DNA from: Paenibacillus endophyticus
GTDB lineage: Bacteria; Bacillota; Bacilli; Paenibacillales; Paenibacillaceae
Assembly: GCF_014192395.1 (NCBI RefSeq)
Contig: NZ_JACHXW010000005.1
Coordinates: 1-64,000, forward strand
Direction of reading: 5' to 3'
DNA: 64,000 nucleotides
Shown here: positions 16,236-25,850 of the stretch, piece after piece
How positions within the stretch are numbered: the stretch's first letter is position 1
Layout of the letters: each line of letters opens with the position of its first letter
Made by a program: the position numbers and the translations under genes
The notes under the pieces: model-generated
Seen by the model: the letters and a program-made list of their open reading frames with translations, nothing else
Told to the model about the DNA's origin: nothing
Database searches by the model: none

Positions 16236-16736
16236 CTACTCGATGATGAGATCTCTTAACCGAAATCCGGATATCTTTTCAATTTCAAGCAATGCCTGCT
16301 CTATTTCTTCACTGCTTGTATGCCATATCCGCGATTCCATCGCCGCTAGAATCTGTTCTTTGTTTTTTCCTTTCACCGCCAGAATGAACGGAAAACCAAA
16401 CGTTTTCACGTAGATTTGGTTTAACCCGGAGAACTGCTCGTATTCTTCGTGCGAGAGCTGGTTAAGTCCAGCACCTTGCTGTTCTTTGGCCGAGTATTCC
16501 GCGACCGCCAGCCTCGTTCCAAGATCGGGATGCGCCCGGAACAAATCGATGATCGTCTCCATTCTTGATTCACGTACGACATTTATCATTACGGCATGCA
16601 GCGCTTCTATTGAAGCGAAAGGCTTTGCACCGAAAGCTGAAGCTGCAATCCAAGGCGAATGCTCGAATACAGCGCCTAGCTTCTCGATGAACTGCTCACG
16701 GCTGCTAGCATTAAGCTCCTCCAACGTGATGCTCAT
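16236..16736 (-). CDS. uraD: OHCU decarboxylase
   Basis: A 166-residue helical enzyme that converts OHCU to S-allantoin. FRAHPDLGTRL (around 64-74) contains the catalytic His motif HPDLG, and FSGLNQIYVKTFGFPFILAVKGK is the second conserved block. In Bacillus this domain is fused to uricase; here it is free-standing, which resembles the layout in many other bacteria. The ATG at 16736 overlaps the stop of the guanine-deaminase candidate by four bases. It works with PucL and PucM in one linear route ending in allantoin. Confidence 0.93.
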   Translation of the reverse strand: MSITLEELNASSREQFIEKLGAVFEHSPWIAASAFGAKPFASIEALHAVMINVVRESRMETIIDLFRAHPDLGTRLAVAEYSAKEQQGAGLNQLSHEEYEQFSGLNQIYVKTFGFPFILAVKGKNKEQILAAMESRIWHTSSEEIEQALLEIEKISGFRLRDLIIE

Positions 16737-17218
16737 GTCCAGTACCCCTCGTGTACGGCAACCGCTGCTTCCTCAACCTCAGGAATGGGACCGATCACCT
16801 GAATCGGCTTCCTTCCCTGAGCAAATACGATGCGGCAGGGCAAATCCAGCGTCGGATTCTGCTCGTCATCTCCCGTGAGCTCGGCAAGCCGTTTTTCAGA
16901 AATGCCATATACGACTGTTCCCACATTGCCCCAGTAAATGGCGCCAGCACACATCGCGCAAGGCTCAGCCGACGTGTAGAGAGTAAAGTGCCAGAGCTCT
17001 TCCCGGCTATACCGTTTGGACGCCTGCTCCATCAACGTTCGCTCCGCATGACCTGTACAATTCGATTCTGTCAATTCCACATTCCCCTGAGACAGTACGA
17101 TATCGCCAGCTGCGTCAACGAGAATGGCACCAAAAGGGGTATTTCCCGCTTTCCTTGCCTGCTTGGAGACTGCAATGCTTTCTATTAAATACTCGATGTG
17201 CGAACGTTTGATTTTCAT
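16733..17218 (-). CDS. guaD: Nucleoside/base deaminase, probable guanine deaminase
   Basis: A 161-residue zinc deaminase of the cytidine-deaminase superfamily. GHAERTLME holds the zinc His and proton-shuttling Glu, and SAEPCAMCAGAIYWG the two zinc cysteines. The motif with IYWG and the C-terminal tail VAVHEGYW agree with guanine deaminases of the GuaD type rather than the tRNA enzyme TadA. Context supports guanine to xanthine, the step just ahead of xanthine dehydrogenase PucCDE. Overlaps both neighbours by four bases. Sequence alone does not exclude another purine or pterin base as substrate. Confidence 0.8.
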   Translation of the reverse strand: MKIKRSHIEYLIESIAVSKQARKAGNTPFGAILVDAAGDIVLSQGNVELTESNCTGHAERTLMEQASKRYSREELWHFTLYTSAEPCAMCAGAIYWGNVGTVVYGISEKRLAELTGDDEQNPTLDLPCRIVFAQGRKPIQVIGPIPEVEEAAVAVHEGYWT

Positions 17219-17715
17219 TTGGCCAGCATCCTCCCTTCAATGGCTCTTGTAACCGCGCGCCGAATGCCGCCATATCCCGTGCACCGGCATATATTTCCGG
17301 ACAACGCTTCTGCAATTTCATCCTCCGAGGGGCTTGGGTTGCTATCTAACAAACCTTTGACCGAAACGATCATCCCTGGCGTGCAATACCCGCATTGGAA
17401 CCCGCCTTCTTCTAGAAACGCCTGCTGAATGGGATCAAACCCGCCTTTGCTAATGCCCTCAATTGTCGTTATGCTTTTGCCTGCGCATTGATAAGCCATC
17501 GCCAAGCAGGAGTTAACGGCTTCACCCTCCATTAATACCATGCAGGCACCACAGCGCCCAATATCGCAGGAACGCTTTGTTCCCGTTAATTCGAGTTCGT
17601 CTCTGATAAGGGTTAGCAATCTCGCGGATGCGGTCGTTTCTATCGTTTGTGCTTCCCCGTTGATGACACATCGTAGCGCGAACGTCGATTCCGCTTGTTT
17701 GCTATGTTCGGTCAT
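17215..17715 (-). CDS. pucE: Xanthine dehydrogenase 2Fe-2S subunit
   Basis: A 166-residue iron-sulfur subunit. The first cluster motif reads SCDIGRCGACMVLMEG (about 49-64) and the second CGYCTPGMIVS and ICRCTGYGG, so all eight cysteines for the two [2Fe-2S] clusters appear to be present. It passes electrons from the molybdenum site of PucD to the FAD of PucC. The start overlaps the end of pucD by 14 bases. Length is usual for the family (about 160-170). Confidence 0.93.
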   Translation of the reverse strand: MTEHSKQAESTFALRCVINGEAQTIETTASARLLTLIRDELELTGTKRSCDIGRCGACMVLMEGEAVNSCLAMAYQCAGKSITTIEGISKGGFDPIQQAFLEEGGFQCGYCTPGMIVSVKGLLDSNPSPSEDEIAEALSGNICRCTGYGGIRRAVTRAIEGRMLAK

Positions 17716-19999
17716 TGCCGCTCGCCCCCGTTAGAAAAAATGGCGTTTCCTGCAAAAATTCAGGCTCGATCGGCAGCTTTGTCACCCATTTGCCGCTCGC
17801 TTGCCGAACGGCAGCCGCGATGGCAGGTGCTAGCGTAACCGAGCCCACTTCTCCAATGCCCCTTGGACCGTATTCATCCTGCTCCGGCAGATGCTCGATC
17901 GGCTCAACCTCTACCAGACCAAGCTGGTCTGCAATCGTCGGAATCAGATACGTATCCAAATTACGCGTCATATAATGTCCTTTGTCCATGACGGCATCCT
18001 CCAGCAGCGTAAAACCGAGCGCCATGCTGCTGCCTCCCTCGATTTGGCCTAGGTAGCCTTGCGGATTAATAACCGGCCCAGCCGCAACCGCATGGTACTG
18101 CTGAAGCACCTTGACCCTGCCCGTTAACGTGTTTAGCTCTACCTTCACCACTACAGCCGAATAGGTATACATGAAATGCGCTCCAACCCGTTCCGTAGGC
18201 GAGGTCGGAAATGAAAAGGAGGTTTCGCTGCTTATTGGAAATATCGCCTTGCTGGCGAGGTCTGCATAAGATAACAGCACTTGATCATTCGTTTGCTTGC
18301 CTATTCCGCCTTCTCTTAGCTGCAGCTCCTCTGCCTGGCACCCCATTATAGCTCCCGCTTCCTTTAATAACTGATCTGTAAAAGGTTTTTTCAACCGTTG
18401 CAGTGATTTCCACATCATGGCGGTTGCACGCGAGGCCGTCGTCGATCCGCTATCGGGCACGATATCCGTATCTCCGATAATCATTCTGATATCTGCTGCA
18501 CCGAAACCGAATTGCTCGATAAGCATCTGTTCGAGTGAGGCAAGCAGCCCTTGACCGAATTCCTCATAACCGAACACCGCTTCGATCTTCCCATCCGCTG
18601 CTAGCTGCAGCCGGCCTCCCGCAGGATCTGGAATGCCTACTCCGAGACCTGCTCCATGCATCGTGAAGGCGGCACCGATGCCTATTTTGAGCCATGGATC
18701 TGTGCTGACTGCAATCGCGCTTTGCTCCAAAAGAGTCTTTTCCTGCCATAGCCGGCTCTTCTCCACGGCTGTCCACACCCGTTCGGCGCCTTCGGTCATC
18801 GCAATCGGCTGATCGAAGGGTCCCAAATCTTCTTTTTGCCGCATGTTCAGCTTTCGGAATTGCCAAGGCGACATACCGAGCCGTTCTGCCAAGCGATCCA
18901 TCTGCCCTTCGAGTGCAAATATCGCTTGGTTGCCGCCAAAGCCGCGAAATTCGCCCGACATTCCGTTATTCGTGAAAACCGATATCCCCTTCACATTCAG
19001 ATTCTCATATTTATAAGGACCAATCACATGCTCGGTCGCGAAATTAAGCACCTCAGCCCCTAGCGTAGAATAAGGCCCCGTATCCGATAAAATATCGACT
19101 TGGTGCGCAAGCAATCTGCCCGCAGCATCTACTCCCGTTTTCATTGCCATTCTCATGGGGTGCCGCTTTAATCCCGCCCGAACCGATTCTTGCCGGGAAT
19201 TGTGCATTTTAATGGCCCTGCCTGTCTGGATGGCTAGCAATGCGCCATATGGCTGGACGTTCAACTCATCCTTGCCGCCGAAGGAGCCGCCTATCGGGCT
19301 TGAAACAATCCGTATTTGTTCCAGCGATACCGCGAGAATACGGGCTAGCTGCATTCGGTCCATAAAGCCATGCTGTGTGGGCGAATAAACGGTCAGGCGC
19401 CCATCCTCGCCAGGAACGAATAAGCCTCCTTCCGTTTCCATGTAGGTATGCATTTGGCGTGGCGTATAATAAGTTTCTTCCACAACAATAGCGCATTGCT
19501 TAAACGCTTCATCGACATCGCCTCTCGCGAAAGCAGTGCGGTGCATGGCATTGCCGCCTTTGTGAAGCTGCGGCGCATCCGCGAGCAGCGCTTTCTCGGG
19601 ATCTTCCAGTATTTCAAGAACCTCATATTCAATTTCAACGAGCTCAAGCGCTTCCTGAGCAAGCTCCATTGATTCGGCCGCTACCGCAACAAGCGCATCA
19701 CCGACATAAAGCACGGTGTCCGCGCATAGAACAGGCTGATCCGGATGGGCAATCCCGAAGGCATTCAGCCCAGGAATGTCCCGGTGCGTGAGCACGGCAT
19801 GAACGCCTTTGTGCTGCTTTGCTCTCTCCGTTTGGATCGAAATGATGCGGGCATGCGGATGCTCACTGCGAAGCACGAGCCCGTAAAGCATCGGCTGCGC
19901 GGTCATATCCGTGAGATATACTAAGCCGCCTGTCACCTTTCCTGCTCCATCTGGCCGAATCCGCCAACGCGATCCGCTGTTTTCACGGTTTAAGAGCAT
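17702..19999 (-). CDS. pucD: Xanthine dehydrogenase molybdopterin subunit
   Basis: A large molybdenum subunit of about 765 residues that oxidises hypoxanthine and xanthine to urate. GKVTGGLVYLTDM at the start, SGEFRGFGGNQAIFALEGQMDRLAE in the middle (split here at GNQ), FGYEEFGQGLLASLEQML, ATAMMWKSL and GPRGIGEVGSVTLAPAIAAAV with the catalytic Glu are all recognisable. The ATG at 19999 has GAGGAGGGG just ahead and is preferred over an upstream frame extension at 20044 that would overlap pucC. It works with PucC and PucE; PucA and PucB, encoded farther upstream, mature its cofactor. Confidence 0.93.
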   Translation of the reverse strand: MLLNRENSGSRWRIRPDGAGKVTGGLVYLTDMTAQPMLYGLVLRSEHPHARIISIQTERAKQHKGVHAVLTHRDIPGLNAFGIAHPDQPVLCADTVLYVGDALVAVAAESMELAQEALELVEIEYEVLEILEDPEKALLADAPQLHKGGNAMHRTAFARGDVDEAFKQCAIVVEETYYTPRQMHTYMETEGGLFVPGEDGRLTVYSPTQHGFMDRMQLARILAVSLEQIRIVSSPIGGSFGGKDELNVQPYGALLAIQTGRAIKMHNSRQESVRAGLKRHPMRMAMKTGVDAAGRLLAHQVDILSDTGPYSTLGAEVLNFATEHVIGPYKYENLNVKGISVFTNNGMSGEFRGFGGNQAIFALEGQMDRLAERLGMSPWQFRKLNMRQKEDLGPFDQPIAMTEGAERVWTAVEKSRLWQEKTLLEQSAIAVSTDPWLKIGIGAAFTMHGAGLGVGIPDPAGGRLQLAADGKIEAVFGYEEFGQGLLASLEQMLIEQFGFGAADIRMIIGDTDIVPDSGSTTASRATAMMWKSLQRLKKPFTDQLLKEAGAIMGCQAEELQLREGGIGKQTNDQVLLSYADLASKAIFPISSETSFSFPTSPTERVGAHFMYTYSAVVVKVELNTLTGRVKVLQQYHAVAAGPVINPQGYLGQIEGGSSMALGFTLLEDAVMDKGHYMTRNLDTYLIPTIADQLGLVEVEPIEHLPEQDEYGPRGIGEVGSVTLAPAIAAAVRQASGKWVTKLPIEPEFLQETPFFLTGASGNDRT

Positions 20000-20022
20000 A
20001 TGGGCCCCTCCTCTCGTCCTGT

Positions 20023-20949
20023 CTATTGATGCGCTGCTTTCCACAGTTCAGATGCAATTAAATGGGCCGCTGTAGTTTTGCGATAAGAAACAGATGCGAA
20101 TAAATCCTCGCGCGGTTTATAAAGCTGCATAATGCGATTGTACACATGGCGTAAAAGTTGAACATCGATTACCTTTCCTAGCAACTCCCGTTCGAGCTCT
20201 TCGAGTCTTTGCGCGATCATCTGACCGCCACCGAGCGCTATTCGGATTTCATTTACTTCCTTCTTCTCCGACAAGGAACCGGATACGGAAGCTGTTACAA
20301 CCGACGGCGTAAAAGCTTCGCGACGCCCGACTTTATGGTAAGCGCTAAAACGCTTTGTTTTCGAAATAACCGAACGCAAATGTTCGACCTCATGGCCTTC
20401 AAGTGTTTCATCCGCTTGGAAAGGCAGTTGAATCTGGAGAAGAAGCCGCTCCGTATGAAGCATGCCGGCGATTTTGAGCCACTCCGACAAGGTGATTTGT
20501 AGATCCTCCATGCCGTTATACCAAACCACATGGGCATTGTAACCAAGCAAAGCAGGAAGGGAATCGCCAATATTGGAGGCAATATTGCCTCCAATCGTCC
20601 CCAACCGCCGAATGGAAGGTGCCGCTGTTTGCCGCAAAGCTTCAGTAACAATTGGGAAATGACGCTGAATGATCGGATGAGTGCGGCATGCTTCCAAGCT
20701 GACTTGACCTCCAATCACAAGTCCCGTTTCACCGATTCTTATTTCACCCAAACCGCGGATCGCACTTAGATCGATCAAATGCTTCGGAATCGCAGCGACG
20801 CCGGATTCCCATTGCGTCCGCAGCAAAGTACCTCCGGATACATAAACGCTGTCCGTCCCGAAGCTTTGTTTCAAATGCCAAGCCTCTGCTGCCGTTTGCG
20901 GATGCCATACTTGAGGAAACGCCATGCTCCCCTGTGCATTCATTCCCAT
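20023..20949 (-). CDS. pucC: Xanthine dehydrogenase FAD subunit
   Basis: A 308-residue FAD-binding subunit of the CO-dehydrogenase medium-chain family. YVSGGTLLRTQWE (36-48) and RRLGTIGGNIASNIGDSLPA contain the two FAD-binding stretches. The C-terminal domain shows VTASVSGSLSEKKEVNEIRIALGGG. Start: first ATG at 20949 with AAGGAGGAG ahead. It accepts electrons from PucE and hands them to NAD+ or another acceptor. It lies 20 bases after the nupQ permease gene, so uptake and oxidation are transcribed together. Confidence 0.93.
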   Translation of the reverse strand: MGMNAQGSMAFPQVWHPQTAAEAWHLKQSFGTDSVYVSGGTLLRTQWESGVAAIPKHLIDLSAIRGLGEIRIGETGLVIGGQVSLEACRTHPIIQRHFPIVTEALRQTAAPSIRRLGTIGGNIASNIGDSLPALLGYNAHVVWYNGMEDLQITLSEWLKIAGMLHTERLLLQIQLPFQADETLEGHEVEHLRSVISKTKRFSAYHKVGRREAFTPSVVTASVSGSLSEKKEVNEIRIALGGGQMIAQRLEELERELLGKVIDVQLLRHVYNRIMQLYKPREDLFASVSYRKTTAAHLIASELWKAAHQ

Positions 20950-20969
20950 CGTTCTCCTCCTTGCCTTGA

Positions 20970-21899
20970 TTAGAACCTCTGCTCCCGAATATAAGGCACG
21001 CCAAGCGCTTCAGGCGATCCGGAAGGCTTGTTGCGATTCCGCCAACCGAGAAACATCAGAACGAGTATAGTGACGATATACGGAATCATTTTTAAGAAAT
21101 AGGACGGTATCTCGCTTCCGATCAGCTGGATTCGGAAACCGAGCATGTCTAAGGCACCGAAAAAATATGCGCAAATGAGAGCGCGAACCGGATTCCATCT
21201 CGCGAAGATAATCAGAGCAACTGCAATCCATCCTCTTCCCGTCGTCATGCCTTCCGTCCAGGTTGGCGAGTACACGAGCAATAAATCCGCGCCTGCAATC
21301 CCGATTAATATGGAGCCAGCGATAATATAACCGTACCTCAGTGCATGCACCGGAATGCCCATTACATCTGCTGTAGCTGGGTTGTCGCCCATTGCCCGCA
21401 GATGCAGGCCCCATGACGTTTTGTGGATGAACATATGCAGCGCGATGACAAGCACAAAGCTAAACCAAGTCAAATAATCAAGATGGGCAAATATTCGGCC
21501 AATGAAAGGAACAGCTTCAAGCCATGGCATATCCAGCTTCGGTACGGCTCTTGGAACGGGCAGTCCACTTACGGGCTTCCCGAGATACGCGCTAAGCCCC
21601 GCCCCGAACAAGGTCATCGCCAAGCCGCATACGATTTGGTTAGCCCGAAGCGATACGCTCAGAAAGGCGTGAATCATGCCTAATACTATGCTTATTCCGC
21701 ACACGGCCAGTAAAGTAACCGTTAAGCTTCCCGTATGAATAAAAGTAAGGCATGCTGTCACGGCACCCATAAGCATCAAGCCTTCAGCGCCCAGCTGGAT
21801 GATGCCGGACCGTTCGATGAGAATGCCGCCAAGCGCAGCGAACAACAACGGCGTACCAGAGGAAATAGCTGCAAGCAGCATTTGATAGACGATTTCCAT
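20970..21899 (-). CDS. nupQ: Nucleoside ABC transporter permease NupQ-like
   Basis: A 309-residue integral membrane protein, about eight to ten segments, of the BMP-family nucleoside (guanosine) importer. IQLGAEGLMLMGA near 35-47 is the marker of the second permease of this type, and ATADVMGIPVHALRYGYIIAG and TTGRGWIAVALIIFARWNP complete it. Start with AAGGAG ten bases upstream. It pairs with NupP in the membrane. The gene lies inside the purine operon between nupP and pucC, giving nucleosides for catabolism. Confidence 0.9.
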   Translation of the reverse strand: MEIVYQMLLAAISSGTPLLFAALGGILIERSGIIQLGAEGLMLMGAVTACLTFIHTGSLTVTLLAVCGISIVLGMIHAFLSVSLRANQIVCGLAMTLFGAGLSAYLGKPVSGLPVPRAVPKLDMPWLEAVPFIGRIFAHLDYLTWFSFVLVIALHMFIHKTSWGLHLRAMGDNPATADVMGIPVHALRYGYIIAGSILIGIAGADLLLVYSPTWTEGMTTGRGWIAVALIIFARWNPVRALICAYFFGALDMLGFRIQLIGSEIPSYFLKMIPYIVTILVLMFLGWRNRNKPSGSPEALGVPYIREQRF

Positions 21900-21916
21900 C
21901 GCTCAGAAGCTCCTTT

Positions 21917-23047
21917 TCATCCCGTTTGACGAATCCGAAATTTGCTCAACGTGCCGCCTGCAATGAGGAAAAACAAAATAGCTCCTTGAAGCATTTCAGA
22001 GATAGAAGATGGCAAACCGATCGTCTGTACGCTGAACCCGCCTACGATAAGCCCACCAAATAAAAAAGACGAAACGACTAGTCCAGCAGGATGTAATTTC
22101 GCAAGCCACGCAACGATAATTGCTGTATAGCCATATCCTGGTGAAATGCCATACATGAGCCGGTGAGTCACTCCTGAAACCTCTGCCATGCCTGCAAGTC
22201 CCGCCAAACCGCCGCTAATCAGCATGACCAGAAGGATATGCCTGCTGATGCGAATGCCCGCATTCCTAGCTGCTTCGGGATTTGCTCCAATTAGGCGAAG
22301 CTCGTAGCCCGTACGCGTGTATTTCATAAAAAAACCGTATAACGCAATCGCAATGACGCCGAACAGCAGCCCGAGATGAAGTCGCGTATCGTTGAACACG
22401 GGAAGCGACTGCGCCGCCGAGAACACTTTGGTACCTGGGAAATTCATGCCGTCTGGATCCTTCCACGGGCCAAACACGAAATAATCCATCGCCAGAAGCG
22501 CAACGTAGTTCAGCATTAACGAGGTGACCAGCTCATTGACTTGAAAATAGGTTCTAGGGATAGCTGTCAGAAGGCCCCAAATGCCGCCAGCTGCGATACT
22601 GAACACAATCATTGTGGGAATTACGAGCAGACTCGGCATATCCGGCAAATAAATCGTAACCGCGGTGGCAGCCATTGCTCCTGCAGCGAATTGCCCTTCC
22701 GCACCGATATTCCATACCGATATACGATAGGCTATGGCTACGCCTAGTCCGCAAAGCAGCAGCGGGATGGTTTTCACGAGTGTTTCTGTCAAGCCATAGG
22801 CCGTACCGAAAGCGCCCATAAACATCTTCTTGTATACCGGGAAGGGATTCATGCCGTTTGCCGCGATGAATATTCCGCAAACCAAGAGGGCGAGAACTAC
22901 GGATATAAACGGAAGCCACCATGTATTCTCTTTTTTGGCACTGTCTATTTCGATACGATAGGAACGCCATTTCCCTTTGTCCTGCTTAAGCGCGGATTCG
23001 GCTGATATCGCTCCCTCCGAATGAAGCGCTGGCTTGTTTTCATTCAT
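21917..23047 (-). CDS. nupP: Nucleoside ABC transporter permease NupP-like
   Basis: A 376-residue permease. A 45-residue cytoplasmic head precedes the membrane part, which begins at about residue 46. RISVWNIGAEGQFAAGAMAA is the conserved EAA-like region of these transporters, followed by ELVTSLMLNYVALL and NPEAARNAGI. The ATG overlaps the nupO stop by four bases, so translation is coupled. With NupQ, NupO and NupN it forms the importer described in B. subtilis for guanosine; in this operon it likely brings in several purine nucleosides or bases. Confidence 0.9.
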   Translation of the reverse strand: MNENKPALHSEGAISAESALKQDKGKWRSYRIEIDSAKKENTWWLPFISVVLALLVCGIFIAANGMNPFPVYKKMFMGAFGTAYGLTETLVKTIPLLLCGLGVAIAYRISVWNIGAEGQFAAGAMAATAVTIYLPDMPSLLVIPTMIVFSIAAGGIWGLLTAIPRTYFQVNELVTSLMLNYVALLAMDYFVFGPWKDPDGMNFPGTKVFSAAQSLPVFNDTRLHLGLLFGVIAIALYGFFMKYTRTGYELRLIGANPEAARNAGIRISRHILLVMLISGGLAGLAGMAEVSGVTHRLMYGISPGYGYTAIIVAWLAKLHPAGLVVSSFLFGGLIVGGFSVQTIGLPSSISEMLQGAILFFLIAGGTLSKFRIRQTG

Positions 23048-24579
23048 CCGGCTGCCCCCTCCGCGTTCTGGAGACCTGCCATATACATCCCTATCTTCTC
23101 TCGATCAGCTTGTTCTCTCGCAACCTCGCCAACCATTTGCCCGTTAAAGATGACAATAATTCGATCGGATAGCTTGATCACCTCATCCAGATCCTCCGAA
23201 ATGAGCAATACGCTTTTGCCGTTTTCCCGCATTTCACTTAGCAGCTGATGAACGCCTTCCGTAGCGCCAACATCGAGGCCCTGCGTCGGATGCACGGCCA
23301 CCATTAACAGAGGCTGCTGGTGAATCTCTCTGGCAAAAAGGAGCTTCTGCTGATTTCCCCCGGATAATTGCTGAACCGGCGTATCCAGATTCGGTGTCTT
23401 GATGTCGAATTGCTGCACCAAGCTTGCTGACCAAGCCCGATTTTTGCTTATTCTCAGCATGCCGAATCGCGAGCGCTCCACATTGCGGTAGGATTTGAAC
23501 AGCAAATTATCAACAATACCCAAAGTGCCGGCAAGACCGCTTTTCATGCGATTTTCAGGGACATGGGCAATTCCTGCCTCGATCGCCGACCGAACCGAGC
23601 CGTTTGTTAACGGTTCTCCGTTAAAAGCAATGGCCCCATTCTTCCACGTCTTCAGCCCTGTAAGCATTTCGGCAAGCTCCTTTTGTCCGTTGCCTGCCAC
23701 CCCGGCTATCCCAACGATCTCGCCTTCATCGACATGAAAAGAGAGACGGTCAAGTGATTTCCTTCCCTGCTCCGCATAGACGTCAACTTCACTCACGTCG
23801 AGCAATCGTTTGCCTGATGTCCTTGCAAGAAGCGGCATGCTTTCTCCAAGCTCTTTTCCGACCATCAGCTGTGCAAGCTCACGCTCATTCGTAGCTGACT
23901 TTTCCATGCTGTGAATGAGCTTTCCTTTGCGCATAACCGAGATATGATCCGAGGAGGCCATCACCTCCTTGAGCTTGTGCGTGGTCAAGATTACGGTTTT
24001 CCCTTCATTCTTCATATGCTGCAGCGTCGTGAACAGCTGCTCAGCTTCACCTGGAGTAAGCACGGAGGTTGGTTCATCTAGAATGATGAGACTTGCTCCG
24101 CGATATAGTGTCTTTACAATCTCCACGCGCTGCTGCTCCCCGACGGACAGCTGCCAGATCGGCCGATTTACGGGAAAGGTTAATCCAAATTGCTGAGCGA
24201 TAGCTTCGATTTCTTCCTGTTTATTTTTCAGCCATCTGCCGCCTCGCCAGAACGATGATTTATCGCCAAGCACGATGTTCTCCGCAGCTGTCAGCGTCTG
24301 AACGAGCCTGAAATTCTGAAAAACCATTCCGACTCCATGCCTTATTGCATCCTTTGGCGATTTAATCTTAGTCATTTCACCATGTAAAAGAATATCGCCG
24401 CTTGTTGGTTTGTACACGCCGGACAGCATGCACATCATCGTGCTTTTCCCTGCCCCATTCTCGCCAAGCAGCGCGTGGATCTGGCCTGCTTTTGCCCGGA
24501 AATCAACGAGATCATTAGCCATGACAGAACCGAATTGTTTAACGATTTGACGCATCTCTACCGAATATTGGTTATGCAT
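23044..24579 (-). CDS. nupO: Nucleoside ABC transporter ATPase NupO-like
   Basis: A double-ATPase protein of about 511 residues. The N-terminal half has Walker A GENGAGKST, signature LSVGEQQRVEI and Walker B LIILDEPTSV. The second half has the degenerate Walker A GVAGNGQKE and signature LSGGNQQKL, as usual for this family. The start at 24579 (MHNQYSVEM) follows AAAGGATGG, while the earlier in-frame ATG codons lack a ribosome site. A hairpin terminator lies between the upstream nupN gene and this one. Confidence 0.9.
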   Translation of the reverse strand: MHNQYSVEMRQIVKQFGSVMANDLVDFRAKAGQIHALLGENGAGKSTMMCMLSGVYKPTSGDILLHGEMTKIKSPKDAIRHGVGMVFQNFRLVQTLTAAENIVLGDKSSFWRGGRWLKNKQEEIEAIAQQFGLTFPVNRPIWQLSVGEQQRVEIVKTLYRGASLIILDEPTSVLTPGEAEQLFTTLQHMKNEGKTVILTTHKLKEVMASSDHISVMRKGKLIHSMEKSATNERELAQLMVGKELGESMPLLARTSGKRLLDVSEVDVYAEQGRKSLDRLSFHVDEGEIVGIAGVAGNGQKELAEMLTGLKTWKNGAIAFNGEPLTNGSVRSAIEAGIAHVPENRMKSGLAGTLGIVDNLLFKSYRNVERSRFGMLRISKNRAWSASLVQQFDIKTPNLDTPVQQLSGGNQQKLLFAREIHQQPLLMVAVHPTQGLDVGATEGVHQLLSEMRENGKSVLLISEDLDEVIKLSDRIIVIFNGQMVGEVAREQADREKIGMYMAGLQNAEGAAG

Positions 24580-24631
24580 GCCATCCATCCTTTCCCAAGC
24601 ATCCATCATCGCATTTACCAAAAAGCTTCGG

Positions 24632-24675
24632 ATAAATCAACAAATCCCTTCATTCAGGGATTTGTCGATTTTATC
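24632..24675 (-). terminator. Intercistronic hairpin between nupN and nupO
   Basis: Stem ACAAATCCCT (24640-24649) with AGGGATTTGT (24656-24665), extended by AAATC and GATTT with one mismatch. On the minus strand it reads through TTTGTTGATTTATC. Partial termination here would give more binding protein than ATPase, a common plan in ABC operons. Confidence 0.65.
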
Positions 24676-24692
24676 CTATGAGAGAGCAGCGA

Positions 24693-25850
24693 TTATTTCG
24701 GTATTGTCCCATCAACTCCGCTAACGAACCAGTCCATGACTAATATCTCTTCCAGCGTCAAGGTTTTTCCTGCTTCCACCTTTACTGCGCCAGCGGCATC
24801 CTTGATCGGTCCGGTAAACACGCTGATTTCACCGTTTATTAGCTTTGTTTTCGTATCGTTAACGAGCGTCCTGACTTCTTCCGGCACGTTTGGACCGAGT
24901 GGTGCGATATCTACCATGCCATCGGCTAATGAACCAGAATACTGCTCACTTTTCCATGTCCCGTCTATAACCGACTGTACGGTCTTCGTATAATAAGGGC
25001 CCCAGTTCCAAATCGGATTCGTTAAGTAGGCTTCCGGAGCGAATCTTGTCATATCCGAATCATTGCCTCCGGCCATTGCGCCACGCTCTGCAGCGGCTTG
25101 AAGCGTTGCCGGCGAATCCTGATAGGCGAGCAGCACGTCTGCCCCTTTGTCCAGCAGACTTACTGCAGCCTGCCTTTCCGTCGTCGGATCATACCAAGTA
25201 TTCGTCCATACTACGCTAACCTTTGCTTCTGGATTTACACTTTGGACACCCAGCATAAATGCATTTATGTTATAAATCACTTCCGGTATCGGGAAAGCTC
25301 CTACATAGCCGATGACATTTTTCTTCGTCATTTTGCCGGCTGCAATTCCGCTTAAGTAACTGGCATCGTAATTTTTACCGAAGAAGGTACCCATGTTATC
25401 ATTCGTTTTATAACCTGCCGTATGAAGGAATTTCACGTCAGGAAATTTCTTGGCAACGTTGAGGGTGTAATCCATGTACCCAAAGCTAGTCGTGAAAATG
25501 ATGTCGTGATTCTGGGCTAGCTCCGTAATGATGCGTTCTGCATCTGCGCTCTCAGGCACGTTTTCTACCGTATCAGCCTTGATGCCCAGCTTTTCTTCCA
25601 TGAACAGCCTGCCCTTGTCGTGCTCGAAGGTCCATCCTCCATCGCCTGGCGGCCCGATGTAAACAAATGCAACACGTGGCAGCTTTGCCGTCGTCTCCGC
25701 GGCTGCGTTTCCGGCGGCAGTCTCAGCAGGCGTTTTTGTAGAATTGTTGCTTACATGGTTCGTTTTACTACTGGAACAGCCGCTTATTACGAATACGAGA
25801 GCTAATAAAAAGGCTGCACTTGCGGCAACTGCTTTTTTACGATGCTTCAT
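24693..25850 (-). CDS. nupN: BMP-family nucleoside-binding lipoprotein NupN-like
   Basis: A 385-residue solute-binding lipoprotein. The signal peptide ends in VISGC with the lipid-bearing Cys25; a low-complexity Asn/Thr/Ala spacer follows, then the Bmp domain (55-385) with VAFVYIGPPGDGGWTFEHDKG and ITELAQNHDIIFTTSFGY. It catches purine nucleosides outside the membrane for NupOPQ. First gene of the long operon nupN-O-P-Q-pucC-D-E-guaD-uraD-pucL-pucM-add. The two TnrA/GlnR-like boxes upstream suggest nitrogen control. Confidence 0.92.
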   Translation of the reverse strand: MKHRKKAVAASAAFLLALVFVISGCSSSKTNHVSNNSTKTPAETAAGNAAAETTAKLPRVAFVYIGPPGDGGWTFEHDKGRLFMEEKLGIKADTVENVPESADAERIITELAQNHDIIFTTSFGYMDYTLNVAKKFPDVKFLHTAGYKTNDNMGTFFGKNYDASYLSGIAAGKMTKKNVIGYVGAFPIPEVIYNINAFMLGVQSVNPEAKVSVVWTNTWYDPTTERQAAVSLLDKGADVLLAYQDSPATLQAAAERGAMAGGNDSDMTRFAPEAYLTNPIWNWGPYYTKTVQSVIDGTWKSEQYSGSLADGMVDIAPLGPNVPEEVRTLVNDTKTKLINGEISVFTGPIKDAAGAVKVEAGKTLTLEEILVMDWFVSGVDGTIPK

